Assembly: GCF_039536745.1 (NCBI RefSeq)
Contig: NZ_BAAAZE010000008.1
Span: 124,001 to 188,000 of the forward strand
From: Actimicrobium antarcticum
GTDB taxonomy: Bacteria; Pseudomonadota; Gammaproteobacteria; Burkholderiales; Burkholderiaceae_D
DNA: 64,000 nt
Direction: 5' to 3'
Shown here: piece by piece, positions 55,278-63,652 of the stretch
Position numbering within the stretch: position 1 is the stretch's first letter
Layout: every line of letters begins with the position of its first letter
Notes under the pieces: model-generated
Databases searched by the model: none
What the model was told of the DNA's origin: nothing
What the model saw: the letters and a program-made list of their open reading frames with translations, nothing else
Program-made: the position numbers and the translations under genes

Positions 55278-55744
55278 CCACCGCACAACAACCCTCTCGG
55301 CAGGTTGGCGCCGGCTCCCGACCACCAAATCACGCGCCGGCCTGTAGGTTGGGCTGCGAAGCCCAACATGCGTCAACCATCCTGCGCGGTCGTTGGTATC
55401 CAGCACGGTGTTATCGCCGTCGCGATCATGCACAAACCACTGCCGCTACCGAACGCCGCTCTGCAATTTGACGCATGTTGGGCTTTGCAGCCCAACCTAC
55501 AAAACTGCCGAATAACCACCGCACAACAACCCTCTCGGCAGGTTGGCGCCGGCTCCCGACGATCAAATCACGCGTCGGCCTGTAGGTTGGGCTGCAAAGC
55601 CCAACAGGCGTCAACCATCCTGCGCGGTCGTTGGTATCCAGCAAGGTTTTAGCGCCGTCGCAATCATGTGCAAACCATTGCCGCTACCGAACGCCGCTCT
55701 GCAATTTGACGCATGTTGGGCTTTGCAGCCCAACCTACAAAACT
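55273..55744. repeat. 238-bp tandem duplication carrying dispersed-repeat copies
   Basis: Copy 1 is 55273-55510 and copy 2 is 55511-55744; by eye they differ at about 13 positions. Each contains a unit with inverted ends TGTAGGTTGGGCTGC(G/A)AAGC... and ...GCAGCCCAACCTACA (55343-55501 and 55581-55739). Copy 1 supplies the SPOR stop codon; the CWC gene's stop codon (minus strand, 55735-55737) lies in the end of copy 2. No gene is seen in the remaining sequence. Confidence 0.85.
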
Positions 55745-55944
55745 CGATGCGCCTCCAGGGACACTGGCGGCGCCGGATGATCGATCAGATAACGCAGGCA
55801 GTCGGGGCAGAAACACAGCGCCGCCGTGCTTCCCAGCAGGTCCGCCGGCAGTGTCGGCAGCGTGGTGCACCAGCACGGACCCGGTGCTGCGGGGGCGGTC
55901 ATGCCGCAACCGAAGACGGCGCTGCAGCGTGGGCAAATGCTCAT
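55735..55944 (-). CDS. Cysteine-rich CWC family protein
   Basis: Protein of 69 residues starting MSICPRCSAVFGCGM. Seven Cys are arranged CPRC...C......CWC...CFCPDC, the CWC pattern, probably zinc-binding. Function unknown. Its start overlaps the anti-sigma gene's stop as ATGA, so it is the third gene of the sigma-factor operon. The last codons read into the end of a dispersed repeat, so the original C-terminus may have been altered. Confidence 0.8.
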   Translation of the reverse strand: MSICPRCSAVFGCGMTAPAAPGPCWCTTLPTLPADLLGSTAALCFCPDCLRYLIDHPAPPVSLEAHRVL

Positions 55945-56183
55945 TCCGGTTCGCGCGGTGGCGGTGCCGGTGCCGGTTTTACAGGATCGGCCGGTGCATC
56001 GGCCGGTATCTCGAAGTGCTGCATCGCGCCGCGCAAAAAACCCATCTGTCTAATGAAGGTGGTGCAGGCACCGCACATCAGTAAATGAAAGCGCATGCGC
56101 GCACGCTCGACAAAAGTGAGCTCGCGATCCATCCCTTCGGACACGAGTTGATGGACTTCACGGCAGGTTGGTTTCAGTTTCAA
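55941..56183 (-). CDS. Zinc-finger (zf-HC2) anti-sigma factor
   Basis: Protein of 80 residues. Zinc-finger anti-sigma motif: CREVHQLVSEGMDRELTFVE then FHLLMCGACTTF (Cys, His, CxxC). There is no transmembrane helix; the C-terminus is Pro/Ala-rich (PADPVKPAPAPPPREPE), so it is a soluble sensor. It begins nine bases after the sigma-factor gene and should bind and hold that sigma. Confidence 0.85.
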   Translation of the reverse strand: MKLKPTCREVHQLVSEGMDRELTFVERARMRFHLLMCGACTTFIRQMGFLRGAMQHFEIPADAPADPVKPAPAPPPREPE

Positions 56184-56192
56184 GCAGTGTCC

Positions 56193-56771
56193 TTATCGTC
56201 CCGTTGCAGCCGGCAAGTTGCCGAACCAGTTCAGTTCCAGGCATTCGCGCAGTCGCAAGCGTGCGCGATACAACATCACCCAGGCATTAGACGTGGAGAT
56301 TTCCAGTTCCTTACAGATTTCATCGGTTTCCAGGTCCAGCCATTCGCGCATCAAAAATATCCGCGCCGTTTTGGCAGGCAGTTTTTCGAGGCAAATTTCC
56401 ATGACACGGAAAAAATCCTTCTGTTCCAGCGAGTCCTCCGGATTGCCCCAGGGCCGTGGCTTGCTATGCGTATGGCCATCGGCGGCAAACAGCGCATCGA
56501 TCACGTCGTCTTCCGATTGATCCTCGCCGATATCGAACTGCCGTACCCGGCCGGAAGCACGCAGCGCATCGATGATCTTGTGCTTCATGATGCCGGTGAC
56601 GTAGGTGCGTAGCGACGACTGGCCGGCGAAGCGTTCGGGTTTTTCGAGGACCGCGATCAGTGCGTCCTGCACCACATCGTCGGCCAGCGTGACGTTACGC
56701 AGTTGCAGAATGGCGAAGCGTAATAGCGCCGGTCGCAGTGCATCGAGTTCCTGGTGCAGGGTCGGGCTCAT
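56193..56771 (-). CDS. ECF RNA polymerase sigma factor
   Basis: Sigma-70 family member of 192 residues. Region 2: LRPALLRFAILQLRNVTLADDVVQDALIAVLEKPERFAGQ then LRTYVTGIMKHKIIDALR. Region 4: LEKLPAKTARIFLMREWLDLETDEICKELEISTSNAWVMLYRARLRLRECL. Regions 1 and 3 are absent, as in ECF types. The genes for a zf-HC2 anti-sigma and a CWC protein follow. Its target promoters are not identifiable here. Confidence 0.92.
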   Translation of the reverse strand: MSPTLHQELDALRPALLRFAILQLRNVTLADDVVQDALIAVLEKPERFAGQSSLRTYVTGIMKHKIIDALRASGRVRQFDIGEDQSEDDVIDALFAADGHTHSKPRPWGNPEDSLEQKDFFRVMEICLEKLPAKTARIFLMREWLDLETDEICKELEISTSNAWVMLYRARLRLRECLELNWFGNLPAATGR

Positions 56772-56913
56772 GGAGTTGGCTCTGTATCTGGCCTTGACGG
56801 CCGTTGTGGTTTGCGCGAAAGGCTAACCGAACGACGCATTAAAAACAAGAAATTGCCCGCTATCGGCGAATAGTTTCGCTGTAAAATCGCCGCAATCCAT
56901 TTTGGGAATTGCC

Positions 56914-57816
56914 ATGTCCGACTCCATCCCTGACCTGTTCTCGGTCTCGCCGCAAATCAAGGCCGAAATCCTGGCCGAAGCGTTGCCCTACATCCGTAAA
57001 TTCCACGGCAAAACCATCGTCGTCAAATACGGCGGCAACGCAATGACCGATGAACGCCTCAAGCATGGCTTCGCACGCGACGTGATCCTGCTCAAGCTGG
57101 TCGGCATGAATCCGGTAGTGGTACACGGTGGTGGGCCGCAGATCGACAACGCACTCAAAAAAATCGGCAAGCAGGGCAGCTTTATCCAGGGCATGCGCAT
57201 CACCGACGAAGAAACCATGGAAGTCGTCGAATGGGTGCTCGGCGGCGAAGTCCAGCAAGACATCGTGATGCTGATCAATCACTACGGCGGTCAGGCTGTC
57301 GGTCTGACCGGCAAGGATGGCGGCCTGATCCGCGCCCGCAAAATGAAAATGCCCGACCGTGAAAATCCGGGGCAATTCCTCGACATCGGCTTCGTCGGTG
57401 AAATCGATGCGATCAACCCGGCCGTGGTCAAGGCGCTGCAGGATGATGCGTTCATTCCGATCATCTCGCCGATCGGTTTTGGTGAAGACGGTCAGGCCTA
57501 CAACATCAATGCCGACCTGGTCGCCGGCAAAATCGCCGAAATCCTGAAAGCCGAAAAGCTGATCATGATGACCAATATTCCCGGCGTGATGGACAAGAGC
57601 GGCAACCTCGTCACCGATCTGTCAGCGCGGGAAATCGACGAAATGTTCGCCGACGGCACCATCTCTGGCGGCATGCTGCCGAAGATCTCGTCAGCGCTGG
57701 ACGCGGCCAAGTCTGGCGTCAACACGGTCCACATCATCGACGGCCGTATCGAGCATTCGCTGCTGCTGGAAGTGCTCACCGAGCAGGCGTTCGGGACGAT
57801 GATTCGCTCGCACTGA
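56914..57816 (+). CDS. argB: Acetylglutamate kinase
   Basis: Second enzyme of arginine synthesis; 300 residues. Motifs: IVVKYGGNAMTD (glycine loop), VVVHGGGPQIDN, MRITDEETMEVVEWVLGG and NINADLVAGKIAEIL. The N-terminal segment LPYIRKFHGKTIV is complete. The start MSDSIPDLF is used; four further codons upstream are possible. No other arg gene is close. It is divergent from the sigma-factor operon. Confidence 0.97.
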   Translation: MSDSIPDLFSVSPQIKAEILAEALPYIRKFHGKTIVVKYGGNAMTDERLKHGFARDVILLKLVGMNPVVVHGGGPQIDNALKKIGKQGSFIQGMRITDEETMEVVEWVLGGEVQQDIVMLINHYGGQAVGLTGKDGGLIRARKMKMPDRENPGQFLDIGFVGEIDAINPAVVKALQDDAFIPIISPIGFGEDGQAYNINADLVAGKIAEILKAEKLIMMTNIPGVMDKSGNLVTDLSAREIDEMFADGTISGGMLPKISSALDAAKSGVNTVHIIDGRIEHSLLLEVLTEQAFGTMIRSH

Positions 57817-57876
57817 TCACCGCATCAGAATACCAACCAGCGTCGATCCGGCAGTGACAGCCGCCGGATGACGCGG

Positions 57877-58572
57877 TCACCCCGGCTGCCGACTAACTGC
57901 CGCCCCGCCAAACGGACAGCGCGCAATCAGTCTGAACGGCGCTCCTGCAACATCCTCCCGGAATACCGCAACCCCCTCCAGCATCAATGGCGTAGTCATC
58001 GCCCCGGCAAAGGCCAGTCCCGCCGCCATGCGCATTGCCGCGATCGCTGCCGGATCGACCATCGCCAGGCTATCGCTCAACGTCATGTGGAAGCGAAACT
58101 CCTCCTCGGTGTACGGATATCCCCAGCGTTGCAACAGCGCATTCTGGCGCGCAGTCAATCCCGCGTTGCGGCGCCGGGTCAGGTCCGACGGCGTTGGTGG
58201 TGCGCGTAGCGGATCGACCTGACTGACGCAGCGCTGCGCCAGCGCGGCACTGTCCGCATGTGGCCCCGCCACCAGCAGCGCCAGGAAATCTCCGAGCAAA
58301 CCGATTGCCGGTGCTTGCAGTTGCAGCGGTACCTGATCGGCGACGACCTCGCGCACCAGCGCCAGCAACTGCGCCTCGGTGACGCCATCGACCAGCCGGA
58401 ATGGTGCTTTCAGCGTCGCATGAAAACCGTAGCGGCGCGCATGGTCTCGCCGGGGTGCGTGCGGGTCGAGCTGCTCCAGCAATCCTTCGGGGTCGCGCCC
58501 CAGCCAGCGACAACCGGCCTGCCACCAGAGCGACGCGGAGGGAGGGGCAAAGTACAGGGCATAGCGTGTCAT
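57877..58572 (-). CDS. DUF1045 phosphonate-associated 2H phosphoesterase-like protein
   Basis: Protein of 231 residues. It shows two His-x-Thr motifs of the 2H phosphoesterase fold: RYGFHATLKAPF (about 47-58) and EFRFHMTLSDSL (about 158-169), with the N-terminal RYALYFAPPSASLWWQAG of the phn-associated DUF1045 family. The family is found with C-P lyase genes and is thought to act on phosphoribosyl intermediates; not proven. It is divergent from phnM, with 190 bases between. No other phn gene is visible on either side. Confidence 0.85.
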   Translation of the reverse strand: MTRYALYFAPPSASLWWQAGCRWLGRDPEGLLEQLDPHAPRRDHARRYGFHATLKAPFRLVDGVTEAQLLALVREVVADQVPLQLQAPAIGLLGDFLALLVAGPHADSAALAQRCVSQVDPLRAPPTPSDLTRRRNAGLTARQNALLQRWGYPYTEEEFRFHMTLSDSLAMVDPAAIAAMRMAAGLAFAGAMTTPLMLEGVAVFREDVAGAPFRLIARCPFGGAAVSRQPG

Positions 58573-58763
58573 GGGGGGCTCGTTGCTGATGGCGCGTCAA
58601 CAAGCGTAGCGCATTGCGCCGCATGCCGGGCCACATTTGCCGAATTCCTGACGCAGCGTCCCGATGCCGGAGCGCGCCGGGTTGTCTGTGCCGCGCTGAT
58701 CGTGCTACCTTCAGCGCGTCCGTTCGCGGTCGTCCCGACTCACTCTGTCCCATTCGCTGCCCC

Positions 58764-59918
58764 ATGACTTTGATTCGCAACGCCGTCCTCATCACTGCCG
58801 ACCAGCAATTTCCGGGTGCAATGGAAATCACTGCGCAGCACATCTCCGCGCTGCATTCTGGTAGTTCGCAGCAGCTCACCAGCCAGCATGCCGGTTACGA
58901 TTGGCAAGGCGACCTGCTGTTGCCCGGCATGGTCGAGCTGCATACCGACAATCTTGAAAAACACCTGATGCCGCGCCCGAAAGTCGCGTGGCCCATCATC
59001 CCGGCCATCGTCGCGCACGATGCCCAGGTAGCCGCCGCCGGGATCACCACGGTGCTCGACGCCATCGCGGTCGGCGACATCGATCCCGACAGCGTGCGCA
59101 TGCAAACCCTGACCAGCTGCGTCGCCGGACTGCACCAGGCACAGGAAGCGGGCATCCTGCGCGCCGATCACTTCCTGCATTTACGGCTGGAGCTTGCCGA
59201 ACAGCATCTGCTGGAGCTGTTCGAGCCACTGGTCGACGATCCGCTATTGCGCATGGTATCCCTGATGGATCACACGCCGGGCCAGCGCCAGTGGAGCGAC
59301 TTCGCACACTACCGCACCTACATGTCGGGCAAGCGTGGCTGGAGCGATCACAAAGTCGAGGCGATGCTGGAGGACATGCTCAAGCGCCAGGTCCGCTACG
59401 CCGAACGCAACCGCGATGCCGTGATCGAGCGCTGCCGTCACCGCGCCACCCGATTCCCGTTACCGCTGGCGTCGCATGACGACACCACCCAGGAGCACGT
59501 CGATCAGGGCATCGGTCACGGTGTCACCATGTCGGAATTTCCGACCACCTTGCTGGCGGCAAAAGCCGCGCGCGCGGGCGGACTGGGCATCATCATGGGC
59601 GCGCCGAACCGGGTGCGCGGCGGATCGCATTCCGGCAACGTCGCTGCCAGCGAACTGGCGCGCGCCGGTTTACTCGATGCGCTGTCATCCGACTATGTTC
59701 CGGCCAGCCTGCTGCATGCCGCTTTTTTGCTGCAGGAAGATGGCTACAGTCTGCCCCGGGCGATTGCCACGGTCTCGCGCAATCCGGCCAGCATGGTCGG
59801 ACTGACCGATCGCGGTGAAATTGCGGTGGGATTGCGCGCCGACTTTTTGCGTGTGCGCGTGGTGGCGGGCATGCCTGTGGTGCTCGAAACCTGGAAAGCA
59901 GGCGCCCGGATAGCGTGA
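58764..59918 (+). CDS. phnM: Alpha-D-ribose 1-methylphosphonate 5-triphosphate diphosphatase
   Basis: Amidohydrolase-fold enzyme of 384 residues; in the C-P lyase pathway it removes pyrophosphate from ribose-phosphonate triphosphate. Motifs: LPGMVELHTDNLEKHLMPRP (metal-binding His/Asp), MVSLMDHTPGQRQWSDF, LASHDDTTQEHVDQGI and GAPNRVRGGSHSGN. The MTLIRNAVLIT start matches the family; the longer frame has no ribosome site. phnG-L, phnN and transporters are absent from the window, so either they are elsewhere or this enzyme has another role here. Confidence 0.92.
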   Translation: MTLIRNAVLITADQQFPGAMEITAQHISALHSGSSQQLTSQHAGYDWQGDLLLPGMVELHTDNLEKHLMPRPKVAWPIIPAIVAHDAQVAAAGITTVLDAIAVGDIDPDSVRMQTLTSCVAGLHQAQEAGILRADHFLHLRLELAEQHLLELFEPLVDDPLLRMVSLMDHTPGQRQWSDFAHYRTYMSGKRGWSDHKVEAMLEDMLKRQVRYAERNRDAVIERCRHRATRFPLPLASHDDTTQEHVDQGIGHGVTMSEFPTTLLAAKAARAGGLGIIMGAPNRVRGGSHSGNVAASELARAGLLDALSSDYVPASLLHAAFLLQEDGYSLPRAIATVSRNPASMVGLTDRGEIAVGLRADFLRVRVVAGMPVVLETWKAGARIA

Positions 59919-60072
59919 GCTTGCAAGCGGCACAGCGGATGACGCCGCCACCCGTCAGGACTAGAGCCATCAATCTAGCACGATCGTTCTTTTTCCAGCC
60001 TATAATCGATCGGCCGTGAAGTCCCCCGGTACCAGTCATCCACCCGTTGTCCACCATTCCTGTGAGGTCGTC

Positions 60073-61035
60073 ATGGCATTGCCCGTCGCGTTGCAAAACC
60101 TGAGTTTGCCGGTTATCGGCTCCCCGTTGTTCATCGCCAGTGGCCCCGCCCTCGTGACCGCTCAGTGCAAGGCCGGCATCGTCGGCTCGTTCCCGGCGCT
60201 CAATGCGCGCCCGGCCGCCATGCTCGATACCTGGCTGACCGACATGAAAGCCGACCTGGCCGCGTACAAGCTGGCCAACCCGGACGCCATCGTCGGCCCG
60301 ATCGCCGTCAACCAGATCGTCCATCAATCCAACGACCGTCTCGCGCATGATGTCGAGATGTGCGTCAAGCATCAGATTCCGATCATTATCTCCAGCCTGC
60401 GCGCACCACCCAAAGAAATGATGGACGCCATCCACAGCTACGGCGGCATCGTGCTGCATGACGTGATCTCGATCCGTCATGCCCAGAAAGCGCTCGAAGC
60501 CGGTGTCGATGGCCTGATCCTGGTCGCCGCCGGTGCCGGTGGCCATGCCGGCGCACTGTCGCCCTTCGCGCTGGTAGGCGAGGTACGCAAATTCTTCAGC
60601 GGCCCGATCGCGCTGTCCGGCTCGATCGCCACCGGTGACGCCGTGCTGGCCGCGCAAGCCATGGGCGCCGACTTTGCCTACATCGGCTCGCGCTGGCTCG
60701 CCACCAAAGAATCCAACGTCGACGACGAGTACCGCAACGCCATCGTCGAATCCAGTGCCGCCGACATCGTCTACACCAACTTGTTTACCGGCGTGCACGG
60801 CAACTATCTCAAAAAATCCATCGTCGCCGCCGGCCTCGACCCGGACAACTTGCCGGTAGCAGACAAGACCGCCATGAATTTTGGATCCGGCAGCACCACC
60901 AAGGCCAAGGCCTGGCGCGATATCTGGGGCGCCGGACAGGGCGTCGGATTGATGGATGATGTCGTCACGGTGGCCGAAATGGTCGCGCGTTTGAAGGCCG
61001 AATACGATGCAGCGCGGGCGCGCCTGAAGCTGTAA
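60073..61035 (+). CDS. NAD(P)H-dependent flavin oxidoreductase, nitronate monooxygenase-like
   Basis: FMN-dependent TIM-barrel enzyme of 320 residues. Motifs: LPVIGSPLFIASGPALVTAQ, GIVGSFPALNARP, DGLILVAAGAGGHAG and ADFAYIGSRWLATKES. It is of the class II (2-nitropropane dioxygenase) type; substrate is unknown. The ATG at 60073 has GAGG seven bases upstream. A TATAAT box at 60001-60006 is a likely promoter element. It is on the same strand as phnM, 154 bases away. Confidence 0.9.
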   Translation: MALPVALQNLSLPVIGSPLFIASGPALVTAQCKAGIVGSFPALNARPAAMLDTWLTDMKADLAAYKLANPDAIVGPIAVNQIVHQSNDRLAHDVEMCVKHQIPIIISSLRAPPKEMMDAIHSYGGIVLHDVISIRHAQKALEAGVDGLILVAAGAGGHAGALSPFALVGEVRKFFSGPIALSGSIATGDAVLAAQAMGADFAYIGSRWLATKESNVDDEYRNAIVESSAADIVYTNLFTGVHGNYLKKSIVAAGLDPDNLPVADKTAMNFGSGSTTKAKAWRDIWGAGQGVGLMDDVVTVAEMVARLKAEYDAARARLKL

Positions 61036-61133
61036 CGCGGCAAGACAGGATGGCGCGTAGCCGGGGCTGGCTGCGTGCCATTTGCGCTGACATGGTCTAA
61101 TGACTGATCCATTCATTGAAGGAGCTTGCCATC

Positions 61134-61367
61134 ATGACTACTGACAACAACCAACGCCAGGTCAAGACCGCCAAGCCAGTCGACACCACCGCCACACCCC
61201 GCCTGCCACACGAACACGACGAATCCGCCGACAGCCAGTCCAGCCCGCCACGGGAAGTCATGCAGCAGGCCGCACGCGATATCGAAAGCGGCCAGGTCGA
61301 TACCGATTTGCGCAACGGCGCGGGTGGTGTCGACAATGTGGTGCCGAAGCCGGTCCCGAAAAAGTAA
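61134..61367 (+). CDS. Small hydrophilic hypothetical protein
   Basis: Protein of 77 residues, charged and Pro/Gln/Asp-rich with no hydrophobic segment (MTTDNNQRQVKTAKP ... GAGGVDNVVPKPVPKK). AAGGAG precedes the ATG by about ten bases. A short central stretch (PPREVMQQAARDIESGQVDT) looks helical; it resembles small stress-type proteins of Burkholderiales, but I cannot name a family. Confidence 0.65.
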   Translation: MTTDNNQRQVKTAKPVDTTATPRLPHEHDESADSQSSPPREVMQQAARDIESGQVDTDLRNGAGGVDNVVPKPVPKK

Positions 61368-61549
61368 GCGACCGCATTGATAGCCGCAGTGTGCAGCATG
61401 CTTCTGGCATGACAACCAGACAGCGGCCACGCTGTTATCCCGGGCACGCCGCCGCTTGCAAAATGTTTTTCTATCGCTCAATATTGCGGCTGACTAATTT
61501 TTAGCCAGACCCATGCCACTTCTGCCTGCCACCAGAAAAAGCCGCAACC

Positions 61550-62218
61550 ATGCCTGATCGCGCCACCCTGTCGCGCATCGCTCCCTTCGCCGCCTACATC
61601 CTGTTCATCGCCATCGCCGACATCCTGTCGCGACTGGGCATGTCCGAGATGGATCTGCGCTGGCTCTATCCGCTAAAAATTGGCGTCGTCATCGGCATGC
61701 TGTGGTTCTGGCGGCGCGAGTACACCGAAATGGCCTGGCCGCCCACACTGGGTACGCGCGACTGGCTCATTGCCATCGGTGTCGGCATCGCTGTCTTCAT
61801 TGCCTGGATCAACCTCGGCGCCGACTGGATGGTGGTCGGCAAGTCGACCGGCTACCAGCCTGTCGGTCCCGATGGACAGCTCGACTGGCTGCTGGTGGCA
61901 GTGCGACTGGCGGGCGCCGCGCTGGTCGTGCCGGTCATGGAAGAACTGTTCTGGCGCTCTTACCTGATGCGCTGGCTGGTCGATACGGATTTTCTGCGGG
62001 TCAATCCGGCCTCGGTCGGCATCAAGGCCATTGCCATTGCCTCGATGCTGTTTGCGATTGAACACAGTCTCTGGCTGGCCGGTCTGGTGGCCGGGATTGC
62101 CTACAGCCTGCTGTATGTCCGCAGTCGCAGCATCTGGTCGCCCATCGTGGCACACGGCGTGACGAACGGCGCGCTCGGGCTATGGGTGATTGTTGGCGGG
62201 CATTGGGGATATTGGTAA
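61550..62218 (+). CDS. CAAX prenyl protease-related protein (exosortase/EPS-locus type)
   Basis: Integral membrane protein of 222 residues with six or seven hydrophobic segments. Abi/CAAX motifs: VMEELFWRSYLMRWL (EExxxR), FAIEHSLWLAG and SPIVAHGVTNGALG, the three catalytic blocks of Rce1-type proteases. The pattern matches the CAAX-protease-related proteins found in PEP-CTERM/exosortase polysaccharide loci. It precedes an EpsL-like gene and a sugar transferase; it may process a partner of that system. Confidence 0.85.
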   Translation: MPDRATLSRIAPFAAYILFIAIADILSRLGMSEMDLRWLYPLKIGVVIGMLWFWRREYTEMAWPPTLGTRDWLIAIGVGIAVFIAWINLGADWMVVGKSTGYQPVGPDGQLDWLLVAVRLAGAALVVPVMEELFWRSYLMRWLVDTDFLRVNPASVGIKAIAIASMLFAIEHSLWLAGLVAGIAYSLLYVRSRSIWSPIVAHGVTNGALGLWVIVGGHWGYW

Positions 62219-62400
62219 CAAGAGGAGTTAATCAAAGATGCCGTGGGAACTCCGCGTAAAATGGGTAGGCCATAAAAGTTGATTCACAACATGTATTCGT
62301 GCCTGGCGAAGGTTGCCATGAAGAAATATACCATTTATTATCGTTAACTAACCTACTGCTCGTCTCAATGTCGATCGGCCGCACCCTGGAACCAGACGCC

Positions 62401-63636
62401 ATGTCCCGAACACCACCGCCCGTTTTATTGTCACGTCCGCTGCTTGCACCGCTTGCGATTGCCATCAGCACGATGTTTTGCGGGAGTGCGCTGGCGGAGC
62501 CGGGTGATGTATTTGTTCCGTATGTCAGTGTGATGGCGAGCCACGACGACAATCTGTATCGGCTGGGTAGTGAGGAAGAGGGACAACGGCGCCTTGGTAC
62601 CACCAACCTGTCGGATACGTCCCGCCGCCTCGGAGTTGGACTCGATATCGACAAGATGATCAGCCAGCAACGCCTGATTGCCAGTCTGAACATGAGCCGC
62701 ACAACGTATGACCGGTTTAGTAACCTCAACAATGACGGCAAGAATGCCAGCGTCAAGCTCAACTGGCATCTTGGTAGCAAGGTGGAAGGCAACGTCGGTA
62801 CTAGCTACGTGGAAGCGCTCACCCCGTTTTCGGACTTCCGTACAACTGAGCGCAATATCCGCAGCCAGAAACGTGTTTTTGCAGATGCTGCATGGCGCTT
62901 TCATCCAAGCTGGCGCATTTCGACGAGCGCATCGCGCGATCAATTGAGCTACGACCTGTCGTCGCAACGGGCCAACGACCGCAACCTCAACTCCGAGATC
63001 ATCGGAATCGATTATCTCAGCGCCGGTAACGGCTCCATCGGTCTGCAAATGGGCCATTCAACCGGCGCTTACCGCTATCCCGAATTGCTCGGCCAGTTCC
63101 AGATTGCCAACGATTATTCGCAGGATGATTTCAAGGCCAAGATCGACTGGATTGCCACCGGAAAAACGCGCTTGCAGTTCCTCGGCGGTTTGGTGCAGCG
63201 CAAACACGATGCGTTCAGCGATCGTGACTTCAGCGGATTCAATGCACGTCTGGTCGCGACGCATCAGCTGACTGGCAAGATTACTTTGACCGCCAACGTG
63301 TACCGTGAAATTGGATCGGTCGACGACACGACGGCCAGTTACACGCTCAACAACGGCGTGAGCGTGGTGTCAAGCTGGAGCGTAAGCTCGAAGATCCGTC
63401 TCGATGCACAGATTCGCAACGAAAAACGCGCCTACGCCGGGACGCCCATCTTGCCGTCGATTCCGTTGTCAGACCGCGCAGATACCTACCGCAATCTATC
63501 GCTCACAGCGAACTACATGCCCACTCGAAAGTGGACAATAGGTTTGAATGCTTACCGTGATCAGCAGTCGTCCAACCAGGCCATCGGTGCCTACCGTGCG
63601 AACGGCATGACGCTCAACACCCGTTACGAATTCTGA
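62401..63636 (+). CDS. EpsL-like outer membrane polysaccharide biosynthesis protein
   Basis: Outer-membrane beta-barrel of 411 residues. The signal peptide MSRTPPPVLLSRPLLAPLAI ends near GSALA-EP. The rest consists of alternating strands with aromatic/charged turns (VFVPYVSVMASHDDNLYRLG, LIASLNMSRTTYDRFSNL, TANYMPTRKWTIGLNAYRD) and ends with a C-terminal Phe (TRYEF), the BAM signal. This matches the XrtB/PEP-CTERM-linked EpsL family. Two Met codons upstream were rejected because they lack a ribosome site. It probably forms a channel or anchor for the exported polysaccharide. Confidence 0.88.
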   Translation: MSRTPPPVLLSRPLLAPLAIAISTMFCGSALAEPGDVFVPYVSVMASHDDNLYRLGSEEEGQRRLGTTNLSDTSRRLGVGLDIDKMISQQRLIASLNMSRTTYDRFSNLNNDGKNASVKLNWHLGSKVEGNVGTSYVEALTPFSDFRTTERNIRSQKRVFADAAWRFHPSWRISTSASRDQLSYDLSSQRANDRNLNSEIIGIDYLSAGNGSIGLQMGHSTGAYRYPELLGQFQIANDYSQDDFKAKIDWIATGKTRLQFLGGLVQRKHDAFSDRDFSGFNARLVATHQLTGKITLTANVYREIGSVDDTTASYTLNNGVSVVSSWSVSSKIRLDAQIRNEKRAYAGTPILPSIPLSDRADTYRNLSLTANYMPTRKWTIGLNAYRDQQSSNQAIGAYRANGMTLNTRYEF

Positions 63637-63652
63637 CAACGGCAGCATTCCC

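Noticed and set aside
62239..62283. 14-codon frame after AGAGGAG between the CAAX-type gene and epsL
   Set aside because: The spacing from the purine tract to the ATG is long and the peptide (MPWELRVKWVGHKS) has no recognisable role; too short to support.
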